Positions 8,805 to 16,580 of a stretch of DNA of 33,098 bases are shown here, piece after piece; position 1 is the first letter of the stretch, and every line of letters begins with the position of its first letter. Source of the DNA: Nocardia seriolae NBRC 15557 (GTDB lineage Bacteria; Actinomycetota; Actinomycetes; Mycobacteriales; Mycobacteriaceae); contig NZ_BJWY01000088.1 of the NCBI RefSeq assembly GCF_007990715.1, forward strand, positions 1 through 33,098, given 5' to 3'. The position numbers and the translations under genes are program-made. The notes below the pieces were generated by a model. The model worked only from the letters and a program-made list of their open reading frames with translations, was not told where the DNA came from and did not search any database.

Positions 8805-9395
8805 ATGCCCACCATCATCATCGTCGCCGCCGTGATTCTCGTACTGGGCGCGCTCGGCGCGGGAATCGCGGCGGCCGTCCTGCACGGCTGGTCCCGGGCG
8901 GTCGTGGCCGGGGCCGGATTCTCGGTGCGGCAACTGTCCTCCGCACAACTCGACGAATTTCTGAGCGAGGCGACCTTCCGCGTGACCGTGCGGCGCGAAT
9001 TCCCCTTCCCGCCGCACAAGGTCTGGGACGCCCTGCAACTCGACGGCGCCTTCTCCTGGATTCCGTTCGTCGGCGGGATCCGCTATCTCGACGACTACCG
9101 CCGCGAGGGCGCGACGCGCACCTTCGACGCGACACTGTTCGCCTGCGCGGAAAAAGTCGTCACCGTGGCACCGCACAAACAACTCGGCGTCACCGGCACG
9201 CGAATTTCGATTCCCTTCGCCATCGACGCCTTCGCACAGGACTACCGGCTCGCCGAAACCACCGGCGGCTCCGCCCTCACCTGGACCATTGCCTTCCGGC
9301 CGCGCCTGGGCGCGGGCCTGCCGCTGCGCTGGGCCGCGCCGTTCGTCCGGCCTTTCCTGTCCGCGGCCATCAAGGGTCTGACGTCTCGCATCTGA
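8805..9395 (+). CDS. membrane-anchored SRPBCC (START-like) protein
   Basis: A 196-residue protein with one N-terminal membrane helix (about residues 2-25) followed by a predicted SRPBCC / polyketide-cyclase-like lipid-binding fold. The pattern FRVTVRREFPFPPHKVWDAL starts the domain, then a WIPFVGGIRYLDDYR loop and a terminal amphipathic helix ending GLTSRI. Such folds bind hydrophobic ligands in a deep cavity. It has GGGAG before the ATG and sits 95 bases upstream of the KAS gene on the same strand, probably as one operon. I infer that it carries or presents an acyl or lipid substrate at the membrane; direct evidence is lacking. Confidence 0.6.
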   Translation: MPTIIIVAAVILVLGALGAGIAAAVLHGWSRAVVAGAGFSVRQLSSAQLDEFLSEATFRVTVRREFPFPPHKVWDALQLDGAFSWIPFVGGIRYLDDYRREGATRTFDATLFACAEKVVTVAPHKQLGVTGTRISIPFAIDAFAQDYRLAETTGGSALTWTIAFRPRLGAGLPLRWAAPFVRPFLSAAIKGLTSRI

Positions 9396-9490
9396 GTGTC
9401 GTCCTGCCGCAATGGGATTCTCGGGTTAGCCTCGCAAGCGCTCGCGAAACCTCTGCAGGAATAGCCAATTGGTCGCAAAGGATACGAAAA

Positions 9491-10750
9491 GTGAATAGCC
9501 TGGCAGACTTCTCCACCCGCAACGGCGGATTTCGCAGTGTAGTGGTGACGGCGGTGGAAATGACCACCTCGATCGCCCCCGATACCGAGGGCACCTGGCA
9601 GGGACTGCTATCCGGGGCCAGCGGTATCGCCACCCTCACCGATCCGGACATCACGAAGCTGAACCTGCCGGTCACCATCGGCGGCAAACTCGCGGCGGAT
9701 CCGACCGACGAGCTCGATCGCATCAAGAAGCGCCGCATGTGTTACGTGCAGCAAATGTCGTATGTGATGGGAAAACGCCTGTGGGCCACCGCCGGTAGCC
9801 CCGAGGTCGACAAGGATCGGCTGGGCGTGTGCATCGGCACCGGGCTGGGCGGGGCGGACACCATCGTGGACGCCAATGACGCCATGCGCGACCACGGCTA
9901 TCGCAAGGTGTCGCCGTTCGCAGTGCCCATGTCCATGCCCAATGGCGTGTCCGGAGTGGTCGGGCTGGAGATCGGGGCGCGCGCGAGCCTGGTCACGCCG
10001 GTGTCGGCGTGCGCGTCGGGCAATGAGGCGCTGGTGCACGCGTGGCGGTCCATCGTGCTGGGCGAGGCGGACATGGTGGTGGCCGGCGGGGTCGAGGGCT
10101 ACATCAATCCGGTTGCCATCGCCGGGTTCTCCATGGCCCGGGCGCTGAGCACCCGGCTCGACGAGCCCGAACGCGCCTCGCGGCCCTTCGATCGCGATCG
10201 CGACGGGTTCGTGTTCGGCGAGGCCGCGGCGCTGCTGCTGGTCGAGTCCGAGGAGCACGCGCTGGCGCGCGGGGCGCAGCCCTTGGCGCGGCTGCTGGGT
10301 GCGGGGCTCACCGCCGACGGCTATCACATGGTCGCCCCCGATCCGGAGGGGCTGGGGTGCGCGCGGGCCATGCGCCGGGCCATCGAATCGGCGGGGGTGA
10401 GCGCCGCCGAGGTGGATCACGTCAATGCCCACGCCACCGGCACCAGCATCGGAGATCTGTCCAAGGCCAAGGGGATTGCCGCGGCGGTCGGGAATCACCC
10501 GTCGGTGTACGCGCCCAAATCCGCGCTCGGGCATTCGGTGGGCGCGGTCGGCGCGCTGGAGGCGATCATCTCCGTGCTGACCCTGCGTGACCAGGTGATT
10601 CCGCCGACCTTGAACCTCGAGAACCAGGATCCCGAGGTGGATCTGGACGTGGTGCACACCAAGCCGCGGCACACCGAAGTCGAGTTCGCGCTGAACAACT
10701 CGTTCGGGTTCGGCGGGCACAATGCGGCGGTGCTCTTCGGTCGCTACTGA
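9491..10750 (+). CDS. beta-ketoacyl-ACP synthase, KasA/KasB-like
   Basis: Thiolase-fold condensing enzyme of 419 residues that elongates acyl chains with malonyl-ACP. It matches mycobacterial KasA closely in layout: NGGF(R)SVVVTAVEMTTSI at the start, active-site C174 in SACASGNEA, H314 in NAHATGT, K343 and H348 in KSALGHSVGAVGA, and NNSFGFGGHN at the C-terminus. These lie three residues beyond the KasA numbering. It is not in a FAS-II cluster (no acpM, fabD or accD here), so it is a dedicated paralog. GTG 9491 is preceded by AAAGGA. It probably shares transcription with the SRPBCC gene, under the element at 8770. Its stop overlaps the convergent SDR2 gene by 7 bases. Confidence 0.9.
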   Translation: MNSLADFSTRNGGFRSVVVTAVEMTTSIAPDTEGTWQGLLSGASGIATLTDPDITKLNLPVTIGGKLAADPTDELDRIKKRRMCYVQQMSYVMGKRLWATAGSPEVDKDRLGVCIGTGLGGADTIVDANDAMRDHGYRKVSPFAVPMSMPNGVSGVVGLEIGARASLVTPVSACASGNEALVHAWRSIVLGEADMVVAGGVEGYINPVAIAGFSMARALSTRLDEPERASRPFDRDRDGFVFGEAAALLLVESEEHALARGAQPLARLLGAGLTADGYHMVAPDPEGLGCARAMRRAIESAGVSAAEVDHVNAHATGTSIGDLSKAKGIAAAVGNHPSVYAPKSALGHSVGAVGALEAIISVLTLRDQVIPPTLNLENQDPEVDLDVVHTKPRHTEVEFALNNSFGFGGHNAAVLFGRY

Positions 10751-11472
10751 GACTTCCGGCCACGCCCGAATCTTCCGGCCAGATAGTCGTCGAGGCGGGC
10801 CGGCACGCGGCGGCGGGTAACGCGGATGGGTGAAGGCGGGTTGCGCCCCGCCACCCGGACGATGGTGCGGGCGATGTGCTCCGAGCCGTCTTCGTGAATT
10901 CCGGTGTCCGCCGGAGCCGGATCGACGGCGGTGACGCGCACACCGGTCCCGGCGAGCTCCAATCGCAGTCCCTCGGTGAGCATTCGGGCGGCGGCCCGGG
11001 TGGCGCAGTACGCGGCGCTCACCGGCATCGAGGTGTCGGCCGCCGCCGAAGTCACGTTGATGATGTGCCCGCCACCGGATTCGATCATCTGCCGCCCGAA
11101 AGAGGTGCAGGCGTGTGCCAATCCCCAGACGTTCACGCCCATGAGGCGGTCCCATTCGTCGAGGGTGTGTTCGAGAAACGGTCCGGCCGTGGCGTATCCG
11201 GCGGTATTGACCAGCACTTTCGGGACTTCGAACTCGGCACGCACGTCCTCCGCGAAGTCCGCCACGGCCGCCGCGTCGGCCACGTCCACCGCGAAGGGCG
11301 TGGCGTCGCCGCCGAATTCGGTGATGCTCTCCGCTGTTGCGACCGCGCGGTCCTTGTCCAGGTCGGCGACGATGACCACGGCCCGCTCGCGCGCGAAGTG
11401 CCGGGCCACCGCGCGGCCGATGCCCTCCCCGGCACCGGTTACGACGACAACCTCGTTGTCGAAGCCTGTCAT
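10744..11472 (-). CDS. SDR-family protein lacking the catalytic Lys (SDR2)
   Basis: A 242-residue classical-length SDR. Cofactor motif TGAGEGIG at 12-19, NTAG (for NNAG) at 89-92 and Ser142 are present. The YxxxK signature reads Y155-C-A-T-R159, so the catalytic Lys is replaced by Arg. The final 25 residues are strongly basic (RRRVPARLDDYLAGRFGRGRK). ATG 11472 has GGGAGA upstream; a longer frame to 11517 would cover the operator and is rejected. It is divergent from SDR3, which also lacks the Lys. It may be a low-activity enzyme, a reductase with altered chemistry or a non-catalytic partner. Confidence 0.82.
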   Translation of the reverse strand: MTGFDNEVVVVTGAGEGIGRAVARHFARERAVVIVADLDKDRAVATAESITEFGGDATPFAVDVADAAAVADFAEDVRAEFEVPKVLVNTAGYATAGPFLEHTLDEWDRLMGVNVWGLAHACTSFGRQMIESGGGHIINVTSAAADTSMPVSAAYCATRAAARMLTEGLRLELAGTGVRVTAVDPAPADTGIHEDGSEHIARTIVRVAGRNPPSPIRVTRRRVPARLDDYLAGRFGRGRKSQ

Positions 11473-11487
11473 GAGTGGTCTCCCCCG

Positions 11488-11518
11488 CTGACACCTACTG
11501 TCCCAGACAGAGTACACT
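11488..11518 (+). promoter_or_regulatory. shared SDR2/SDR3 control region with TGTCCCAGACA
   Basis: The element TGTCCCAGACA (11499-11509, arms extended as CTGTC...GACAG) lies in the 71-base gap between two divergent SDR genes, 26 bases from the SDR2 start and 34 from the SDR3 start. On the plus strand it sits between CTGACA (11488-11493) and TACACT (11513-11518), a weak promoter match with 19-base spacing. One bound regulator could control both directions. Confidence 0.55.
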
Positions 11519-11543
11519 CTAGCTTTTTCATCGGAGGAGCGGA

Positions 11544-12539
11544 ATGCAGCGCCTGAGACACAAACCCTTCCACCCCGAGATCGCGGTGGTCACCGGTGCG
11601 GGCAGCGGCATCGGGCGCGGTACCGCCAAGGCGCTGGCGGCGCGCGGGGCCGAGGTGGTGGTCGCCGACATCAACTTCGCGACCGCGAACGACACGGTGG
11701 CACTGATCCGTTCGGCCGGCGGCTCGGCCTTCCCCTACGCCCTCGATGTCGGCGATCCCTTCGCGCTGGAGGCCTTCGCGGAGTACGTGGAATCCGCGCA
11801 CGGGGTCCCCGATGTGGTGGTCAACAATGCCGGAATCGTGGTCGGCGGGCCGTTCTTCGAGATCCGGCCCGCCGATCTGCACCGCATCGCCGCGGTCAAC
11901 CTCACCGCGATCGTGCACGGCTGCAAGCTCTTCGGCGCGCAGATGGCCGCGCGCGGGCGCGGCGGGCAGCTGGTCAATGTCTCCTCGATGGCAGCCTTCG
12001 CGCCGATGCGGCTGGGCACCCCGTACGCCTTCACCTCGGCGGCGGTGCGGCATTTCAGCGAAACCCTGCGCACCGAACTGGCCGCCGAGCGCATCGGGGT
12101 GACCGTGGTGTGCCCCGGCCTGATCGCCACCAATCTGGCCGCCACCGCCACCCTGGCAACGCTGCGCCCCGAACAGGTCGCCATCACCCGCCAGCTCGTG
12201 GTGAAGGGCATGACGCTGCTCGGCATGCATCCCGACCGGGCGGGCCGCAAGATCGTCGAAGCGGCCGAGCACAACCGCGCCCTGGTCCCGCTCCGCCTGG
12301 AATCGTGGCTGGCTCACCGCCTCACGCGCGCCTTCCCCCGCACCACCCGCACCCTCATGCGGGTGATCACCGGACCCGAGGTCGACCACGTCGTGCGATT
12401 CGTGATCGACCACCCCGGTTTCCTCGGCGTGGCCCGGGAGGCGGCCGAGATAATGCCCCAACGTCGCGGACTCCAAACGTATTGGGAGCCGCCCGAATAC
12501 GATGATCCCCCAGCACCACCGATTCCACTGAGGAGATAG
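11544..12539 (+). CDS. SDR-family protein lacking the catalytic Lys (SDR3), with C-terminal extension
   Basis: A 331-residue SDR. TGAGSGIG at 17-24, NNAG at 94-97 and Ser147-148 are intact, but the signature reads Y161-A-F-T-S165, with Ser in place of the catalytic Lys. About 85 residues after the core form a basic extension (LESWLAHRLTRAFPRTTRTLMR) that could bind membranes or a partner. The last residues are Pro-rich (PPAPPIPLRR). GGAGGAG precedes the ATG. The next gene, a membrane microprotein, begins 4 bases after the stop, so the two are probably co-translated. The loss of Lys in both divergent SDRs is hard to ascribe to chance; see findings. Confidence 0.82.
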   Translation: MQRLRHKPFHPEIAVVTGAGSGIGRGTAKALAARGAEVVVADINFATANDTVALIRSAGGSAFPYALDVGDPFALEAFAEYVESAHGVPDVVVNNAGIVVGGPFFEIRPADLHRIAAVNLTAIVHGCKLFGAQMAARGRGGQLVNVSSMAAFAPMRLGTPYAFTSAAVRHFSETLRTELAAERIGVTVVCPGLIATNLAATATLATLRPEQVAITRQLVVKGMTLLGMHPDRAGRKIVEAAEHNRALVPLRLESWLAHRLTRAFPRTTRTLMRVITGPEVDHVVRFVIDHPGFLGVAREAAEIMPQRRGLQTYWEPPEYDDPPAPPIPLRR

Positions 12540-12543
12540 CTCG

Positions 12544-12660
12544 ATGACCGACCGGACCCCCGCCGAACCCCCGACCCGCAGCGCCCGGGTGATCCTGGTC
12601 GTCATGGCGATCGCCGTGATCACCGCACTGGTCACCGCGGCCATGGTGGCCGGGGGCTGA
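12544..12660 (+). CDS. 38-residue single-pass membrane microprotein
   Basis: ATG at 12544 opens 38 codons: a polar, Pro-rich N-tail (MTDRTPAEPPTRSAR) then one hydrophobic helix (about residues 16-36) ending AGG and a TGA. GAGGAG at 12530-12535 lies inside the end of SDR3, and only 4 bases separate the SDR3 stop from this start, so translation is probably coupled. Codons are mostly G/C-ended, as in real genes here. The stop is 10 bases from the convergent end of ABC1 kinase 2. It may anchor SDR3 or a kinase to the membrane, or regulate one of them; no family is recognised. Confidence 0.6.
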   Translation: MTDRTPAEPPTRSARVILVVMAIAVITALVTAAMVAGG

Positions 12661-12670
12661 GCAGGCGTTA

Positions 12671-14008
12671 CTAGGCGGCCTCGCCCTCGGCGGCGTAGCC
12701 GGGGAGCCACTGTTCGACCTGGGCGAGGAAGGGGCCCTCGGCGTCCAATTGGGCGCAGACACCGATGATTCCGCCGAGCACTCGACCGAGCATGACCAGG
12801 TCCGGGAGTTCGGGTGGGATACGGACGGCGAGGGTGTTGGTCACGGACATGTTCTTGGCGTCCGTGGCGCGGGCCATGTGGTCCTGGAGCAGGCGGCGGG
12901 TGATGTGCAGCGTGGGGCCGTGCAGTTCGGCGACCAGGGGTGCGATCACGGATTTGATCGGTGCCGGGTCGAGGTCGTGGCCGGGGCGGACGAAACCGTT
13001 GGCGCGCAGGGCTTCGAAGAGGGCGTCGTAGTCCTGGGCCATGGCCAGGCGGGCCAGTTCGCCGACGACCGGGGGCAGGCCGTCGGGCAGGGCGATGGTC
13101 GCGCCGAAGTCGATGATGCCCAGGCGGCCGTCCGGGAGCAGCTGGAAGTTGCCCGGGTGCGGGTCGCAGTGCAGGTAGCCGACGCGCGCCGGGGTGCTCA
13201 GCGCGAACTCGGCCAGCAGCAGACCGGCCCGATTGCGTTGCGCCACCGTGCCCTCGGCGATGATGCGGTTCAGCGGCACCGCGTCCATCCACTCGGTGAC
13301 CATGACCTTCGGCGCGCTCGCGATCACCTTCGGGACGAAGAAGCGCGGATCGTCGGCGAAGGCCTTGGCGAAGCGGCGCTGATGCTCGGCCTCGATGCGG
13401 TAGTCGAGTTCATCGGCGGTGCGCTCGACGAATTCGTCGATGAGCGCGCGCACGTCGACACCGGGCATGAAGACGCCGAAGGTGCCCGAGAGCATCTTCA
13501 GCAGTTTGAGATCCGACATCAGGGCCTCGTCCGCGCCCGGGTACTGGATCTTCACCGCGACCACGCGGCCGTCCTTCCATACCGCGCGATGCACCTGGCC
13601 GATGCTGGCCGCCGCCACCGGCCGGTCCTCGAATTCGGCGAAGCGCTCCCGCCAGCCGGTGCCCAGCTGCTCGTCGAGCATGCGATGGGCCTGCTGGACC
13701 GGCATGGGCGGGGCCTGATTCTGCAAGCGGGTCAGGGCCTCCCGGTAGCGGTCGGCGAAGCGCGGCGGGACCGCGGCCTCGGCGACGCTGAGCGCCTGGC
13801 CGAGTTTCATGGCCCCGCCCTTGAGTTCGCCGAGCACGCGGAAGACCTCGTCGGCTGCCTTGTCGATGAGGGCCTCGTCGACGGCGCCGCGTTCCGCGCC
13901 GGTGATGATGGCCTTGCCGGTGGCGGTCAGGCGGCGCGCCACGATTCCCATGGGCAGGGCGGCCAGTTTCGCCGAACGTGCCAGACCGGTCCGTCTCTTG
14001 CCTGCCAT
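12671..14008 (-). CDS. ABC1/AarF/UbiB-type atypical kinase 2 (Rv0647c-like)
   Basis: A 445-residue ABC1 kinase, the most canonical of the three and similar in style to the mycobacterial kinase encoded next to the mycolic-acid methyltransferases. KLGQ at 68-71, Ala loop AAAS at 132-135, Lys K153 (VAVK), DPHPGN at 282-287 and DFG at 300-302 are all present. ATG 14008 follows a short purine-rich stretch (GAGGC); the longer frame to 14293 would run over the promoter and into the regulator gene. A strong promoter with the regulatory element in its spacer lies 56-84 bases upstream. The KxGQ motif in this family normally blocks protein-kinase activity and favours small-molecule or lipid targets. Confidence 0.9.
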   Translation of the reverse strand: MAGKRRTGLARSAKLAALPMGIVARRLTATGKAIITGAERGAVDEALIDKAADEVFRVLGELKGGAMKLGQALSVAEAAVPPRFADRYREALTRLQNQAPPMPVQQAHRMLDEQLGTGWRERFAEFEDRPVAAASIGQVHRAVWKDGRVVAVKIQYPGADEALMSDLKLLKMLSGTFGVFMPGVDVRALIDEFVERTADELDYRIEAEHQRRFAKAFADDPRFFVPKVIASAPKVMVTEWMDAVPLNRIIAEGTVAQRNRAGLLLAEFALSTPARVGYLHCDPHPGNFQLLPDGRLGIIDFGATIALPDGLPPVVGELARLAMAQDYDALFEALRANGFVRPGHDLDPAPIKSVIAPLVAELHGPTLHITRRLLQDHMARATDAKNMSVTNTLAVRIPPELPDLVMLGRVLGGIIGVCAQLDAEGPFLAQVEQWLPGYAAEGEAA

Positions 14009-14063
14009 GGGTGCCTCGATTCGGTTCGCCGTCAATGGGGTTCGGGTGCCTCGCCCACCCTCG

Positions 14064-14092
14064 AACCTAAATTGTCTCAGACACCACGTCAA
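14064..14092 (-). promoter_or_regulatory. kinase 2 promoter with perfect TGTCTGAGACA in the spacer
   Basis: On the minus strand TTGACG (14087-14092) and TAGGTT (14064-14069) are separated by exactly 17 bases, a good sigma-A promoter. The perfect palindrome (14073-14083) fills the spacer, the classical place for a repressor that blocks RNA polymerase. It is the clearest promoter-operator pair in the window. Confidence 0.7.
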
Positions 14093-14121
14093 TCGGTATG
14101 TATCGCAACATTTTCCCGATC

Positions 14122-14898
14122 TCAGGCCGTAGCGCCGTGCCGCTGCTCCTCGGAATCGACATCCAGGCCGACCAATTCGTCGAATGCGGCCAGCACCTTC
14201 TCGTGGTACATGCCGAACAGATCCTCGAACAACGCCAGCTGCGCCTGCGAGGGACCGCCCTCGGACTCCCACACCGCCAGCAGCGCCCGCCACACCAGCA
14301 CGTGCAGGTCGGGCGAGACCGCGAAGTAGGCCTCCACCGCCTCGGGCACCTCGAACAGCATCTCCCCCACCGAGTTCAGCACCGCGCGCTGCATGGTGTG
14401 GCCGAGATCGGTGAGTATCAGGCGCACCAGCCCCACCTCGAGCTCGAGCAGGCGGGCGTGATCGGGCTCGGGAACGCGGGCGCAGGTTTCGAGTTCGTCG
14501 ACCGCCGCGGTCAGCGCCGCCGGGTCGATGCCACGCTCGGCCTCGGTGTAATCCAGCAGCGCCTCGAGCACGACGGCGCGCTCGGTCGCCACGATATTGC
14601 CGAACATCTCCGCGGCCACCTCGGGCGCGTGCATGGAGAGCCGGAAGAGCCTGCGGTACACGTCGACCCCACCGCCGCCGCGCACATCGCGCACGGTGAA
14701 TCCGCGCCCGCGATGCGCGTCGACGAACCCGTAGGACTCCAGGCGCCCCAGCACCAATTGCGCGGTGGCCCGGTTCATCTCGAATTCGTCGGCGACCTGG
14801 CGGACCGACGGCATCAGATCACCGGGCGCGTACTCCCCGGTCGCGACGCGGCGAGCGAGCTCGTCCGCCACATCGGCGACAACCGTCTGGGCACCCAT
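14122..14898 (-). CDS. GntR/FadR-like transcription regulator
   Basis: A 258-residue regulator. Residues 1-65 form the GntR winged helix (LARRVATGEYAPGDLMPSVR, then a recognition helix MNRATAQLVLGRLESYGFV and the wing RGRGFTV). The remaining 190 residues are all-helical, like the acyl-CoA-binding half of FadR or an FCD domain; I cannot assign which from sequence alone. ATG 14898 is preferred to TTG 14916 because AAAGGTG lies upstream. An imperfect copy of the palindrome sits 29 bases before its start, which suggests autoregulation. It is the only regulator inside the 6-16 kb block, so it is the best candidate for the factor binding all five elements, probably sensing a fatty-acid derivative. 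Confidence 0.85.
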   Translation of the reverse strand: MGAQTVVADVADELARRVATGEYAPGDLMPSVRQVADEFEMNRATAQLVLGRLESYGFVDAHRGRGFTVRDVRGGGGVDVYRRLFRLSMHAPEVAAEMFGNIVATERAVVLEALLDYTEAERGIDPAALTAAVDELETCARVPEPDHARLLELEVGLVRLILTDLGHTMQRAVLNSVGEMLFEVPEAVEAYFAVSPDLHVLVWRALLAVWESEGGPSQAQLALFEDLFGMYHEKVLAAFDELVGLDVDSEEQRHGATA

Positions 14899-14926
14899 CC
14901 TGTCACCTTTCGACAACTATCGGATA

Positions 14927-14946
14927 CGTCCCAGACAGTTTAGACT
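14927..14946. promoter_or_regulatory. fifth operator-like element (CGTCCCAGACA) and -10 of kinase 3
   Basis: CGTCCCAGACA at 14927-14937 matches the consensus at 10 of 11 positions. It lies 29 bases from the GntR start and is followed on the plus strand by TAGACT (14941-14946), a good -10 for ABC1 kinase 3. It could control regulator and kinase together. Confidence 0.5.
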
Positions 14947-15073
14947 TTCGTGTGCCAAACTGCACGTGCATGCACCCCCGGCGGGCCGCGAATCAGGCAT
15001 GACGGTCGTCACGTATCTCCGGAAGGAATACGGCCCGGGAATGTCGTGCCGTAAGCACACGACGAGGTGAGCA

Positions 15074-16519
15074 ATGTCGATCCGGCGAATCGGGGTACCG
15101 GGGGCGGACGGGGGCCGGCCGCCCGTGCGCGCCGCCGTCCGCAATGCCAGAATCGCCGGTCTCCCGGTCGCTTTCGCCGGACGCCAGGTCGCCGGGGTCG
15201 GCAAGCGGGCGCTGGGCCGCTCGGCCGCCGAGGTCGACCTCGAGATCCAGATGCGTACCGCCCAGCACATTTTCGAGGTGCTCGGCGAATTGAAGGGCTG
15301 TGCCACCAAGCTCGGCCAATTGCTCTCGCTGTATGAACTAGCGCTGCCCTCCGAGATCGCCGCGCCGTACCGAACAGCCCTGGCCCAACTCCAGGATTCG
15401 GTGCCGACCATGCTGCCCGGCACCGTGTGCGAGGCCATGGCCGCGGGCATGGGCGAGAACTGGCGGCGGCACTTCACCGAGTTCGACGACCGGCGCGCCT
15501 CGGCGGCCTCCATCGGGCAGGTGCACCGCGCGGTGTGGCGGGACGGGCGGCCGGTGGCGGTCAAGGTGATGTACCCCGGCGCGCACCGGGCGGTGCTCGC
15601 CGATCTCGAACAGCTGCGCCGAATCTCGGTGCTGGCCACCGTTTTCGCGCCCGGCGCGGATGTACCCGCGGTGACCGAGGCCATCTGCGCCTGCGTCGCC
15701 GAGGAACTCGACTACGCCGCCGAGGCCGAGCACCAGCGCCGCTTCGCCGCGGCCTACGCCGACGACCCCGACTTCGTGGTGCCGAATGTGGTCACCCAGC
15801 GCGGCGATGTGATCGTCACCGAATGGCTCACCGGCACACCGGTTTCCCGCATCATCGAATCCGGGGCGCCCGCGGAGCGCAGCCGCGTCGGCATGCTCAT
15901 CATCCGATTCCTGCTGTCCTCGTGGTCGCGCACCGGACTGTTGTACTGCGATCCGCACCCGGGCAACTTCCGGGTGCTGCCCGACGGGCGGCTGGGCGTG
16001 ATGGATTTCGGGGCCTGCACGCCCTGGCCGCCCCCGGGTTTCGAGCAGCTCGTCGGCGACCTGATGGACGCCGCGTTCAACGGCGGCATACCGGAATTGG
16101 ACGCCGCGATCCGCCGCCACGGCTTCGTCCGCCCCGGCCGTCCCTATGATGTGGCGGCGCTGGCCGAGGGCCTGGACACCGTCGGCGAACCGCTCACCGT
16201 GCCCACTTTCCACCTCACCACGGCCTGGCTGCGCGGCCACGTCCGCTCGGTGCTGGCCCCCCGCCTGTCCAACGTGCACCGCCAACTCGACATGCCCGCC
16301 TACTTCACCCCCTTCGCGCGTTCCTTCCTCACCGCCCTCGGCGTGGTGTGCCAACTCGAGACCGAGGGCCCCATCCGCGCCGAATTCGCCCGCTGGTCAC
16401 CGGAATTGGCGGCCGTCTTCGAACGCTACGACGCCGATCGCGCCCAGCCCACCGACCTCGCGGTGGTCCGCCACCTGCGCACTGTCCCCACCGGCCGCCG
16501 CGCCTCGGTGGTCGGCTGA
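15074..16519 (+). CDS. ABC1/AarF/UbiB-type atypical kinase 3
   Basis: A 481-residue ABC1 kinase and close paralog of kinase 1: KLGQ at 79-82, Ala loop ASAAS at 142-146, Lys K164 (VAVKVMYPGA, identical to kinase 1), DPHPGN at 293-298 and DFG at 311-313. The C-terminal 20 residues are basic and poorly conserved. Its start is supported by GAGGTGAGC before the ATG. It is divergent from the GntR gene and has the fifth element in its leader, which is about 130 bases long. The shared layout of kinases 1 and 3 suggests a local duplication, with kinase 2 older. As for the others, a lipid-related role is inferred. Confidence 0.88.
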   Translation: MSIRRIGVPGADGGRPPVRAAVRNARIAGLPVAFAGRQVAGVGKRALGRSAAEVDLEIQMRTAQHIFEVLGELKGCATKLGQLLSLYELALPSEIAAPYRTALAQLQDSVPTMLPGTVCEAMAAGMGENWRRHFTEFDDRRASAASIGQVHRAVWRDGRPVAVKVMYPGAHRAVLADLEQLRRISVLATVFAPGADVPAVTEAICACVAEELDYAAEAEHQRRFAAAYADDPDFVVPNVVTQRGDVIVTEWLTGTPVSRIIESGAPAERSRVGMLIIRFLLSSWSRTGLLYCDPHPGNFRVLPDGRLGVMDFGACTPWPPPGFEQLVGDLMDAAFNGGIPELDAAIRRHGFVRPGRPYDVAALAEGLDTVGEPLTVPTFHLTTAWLRGHVRSVLAPRLSNVHRQLDMPAYFTPFARSFLTALGVVCQLETEGPIRAEFARWSPELAAVFERYDADRAQPTDLAVVRHLRTVPTGRRASVVG

Positions 16520-16580
16520 CGATCCGGAAACGGGTTCGCCGCCCGGGTGTCGCGGCCTACCATTTCCTGGGAGGTGCGCC

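Noticed and set aside
12749..14329. Long plus-strand frame opposite kinase 2
   Set aside because: Its translation mirrors the kinase on the other strand, and no motif or start supports it.
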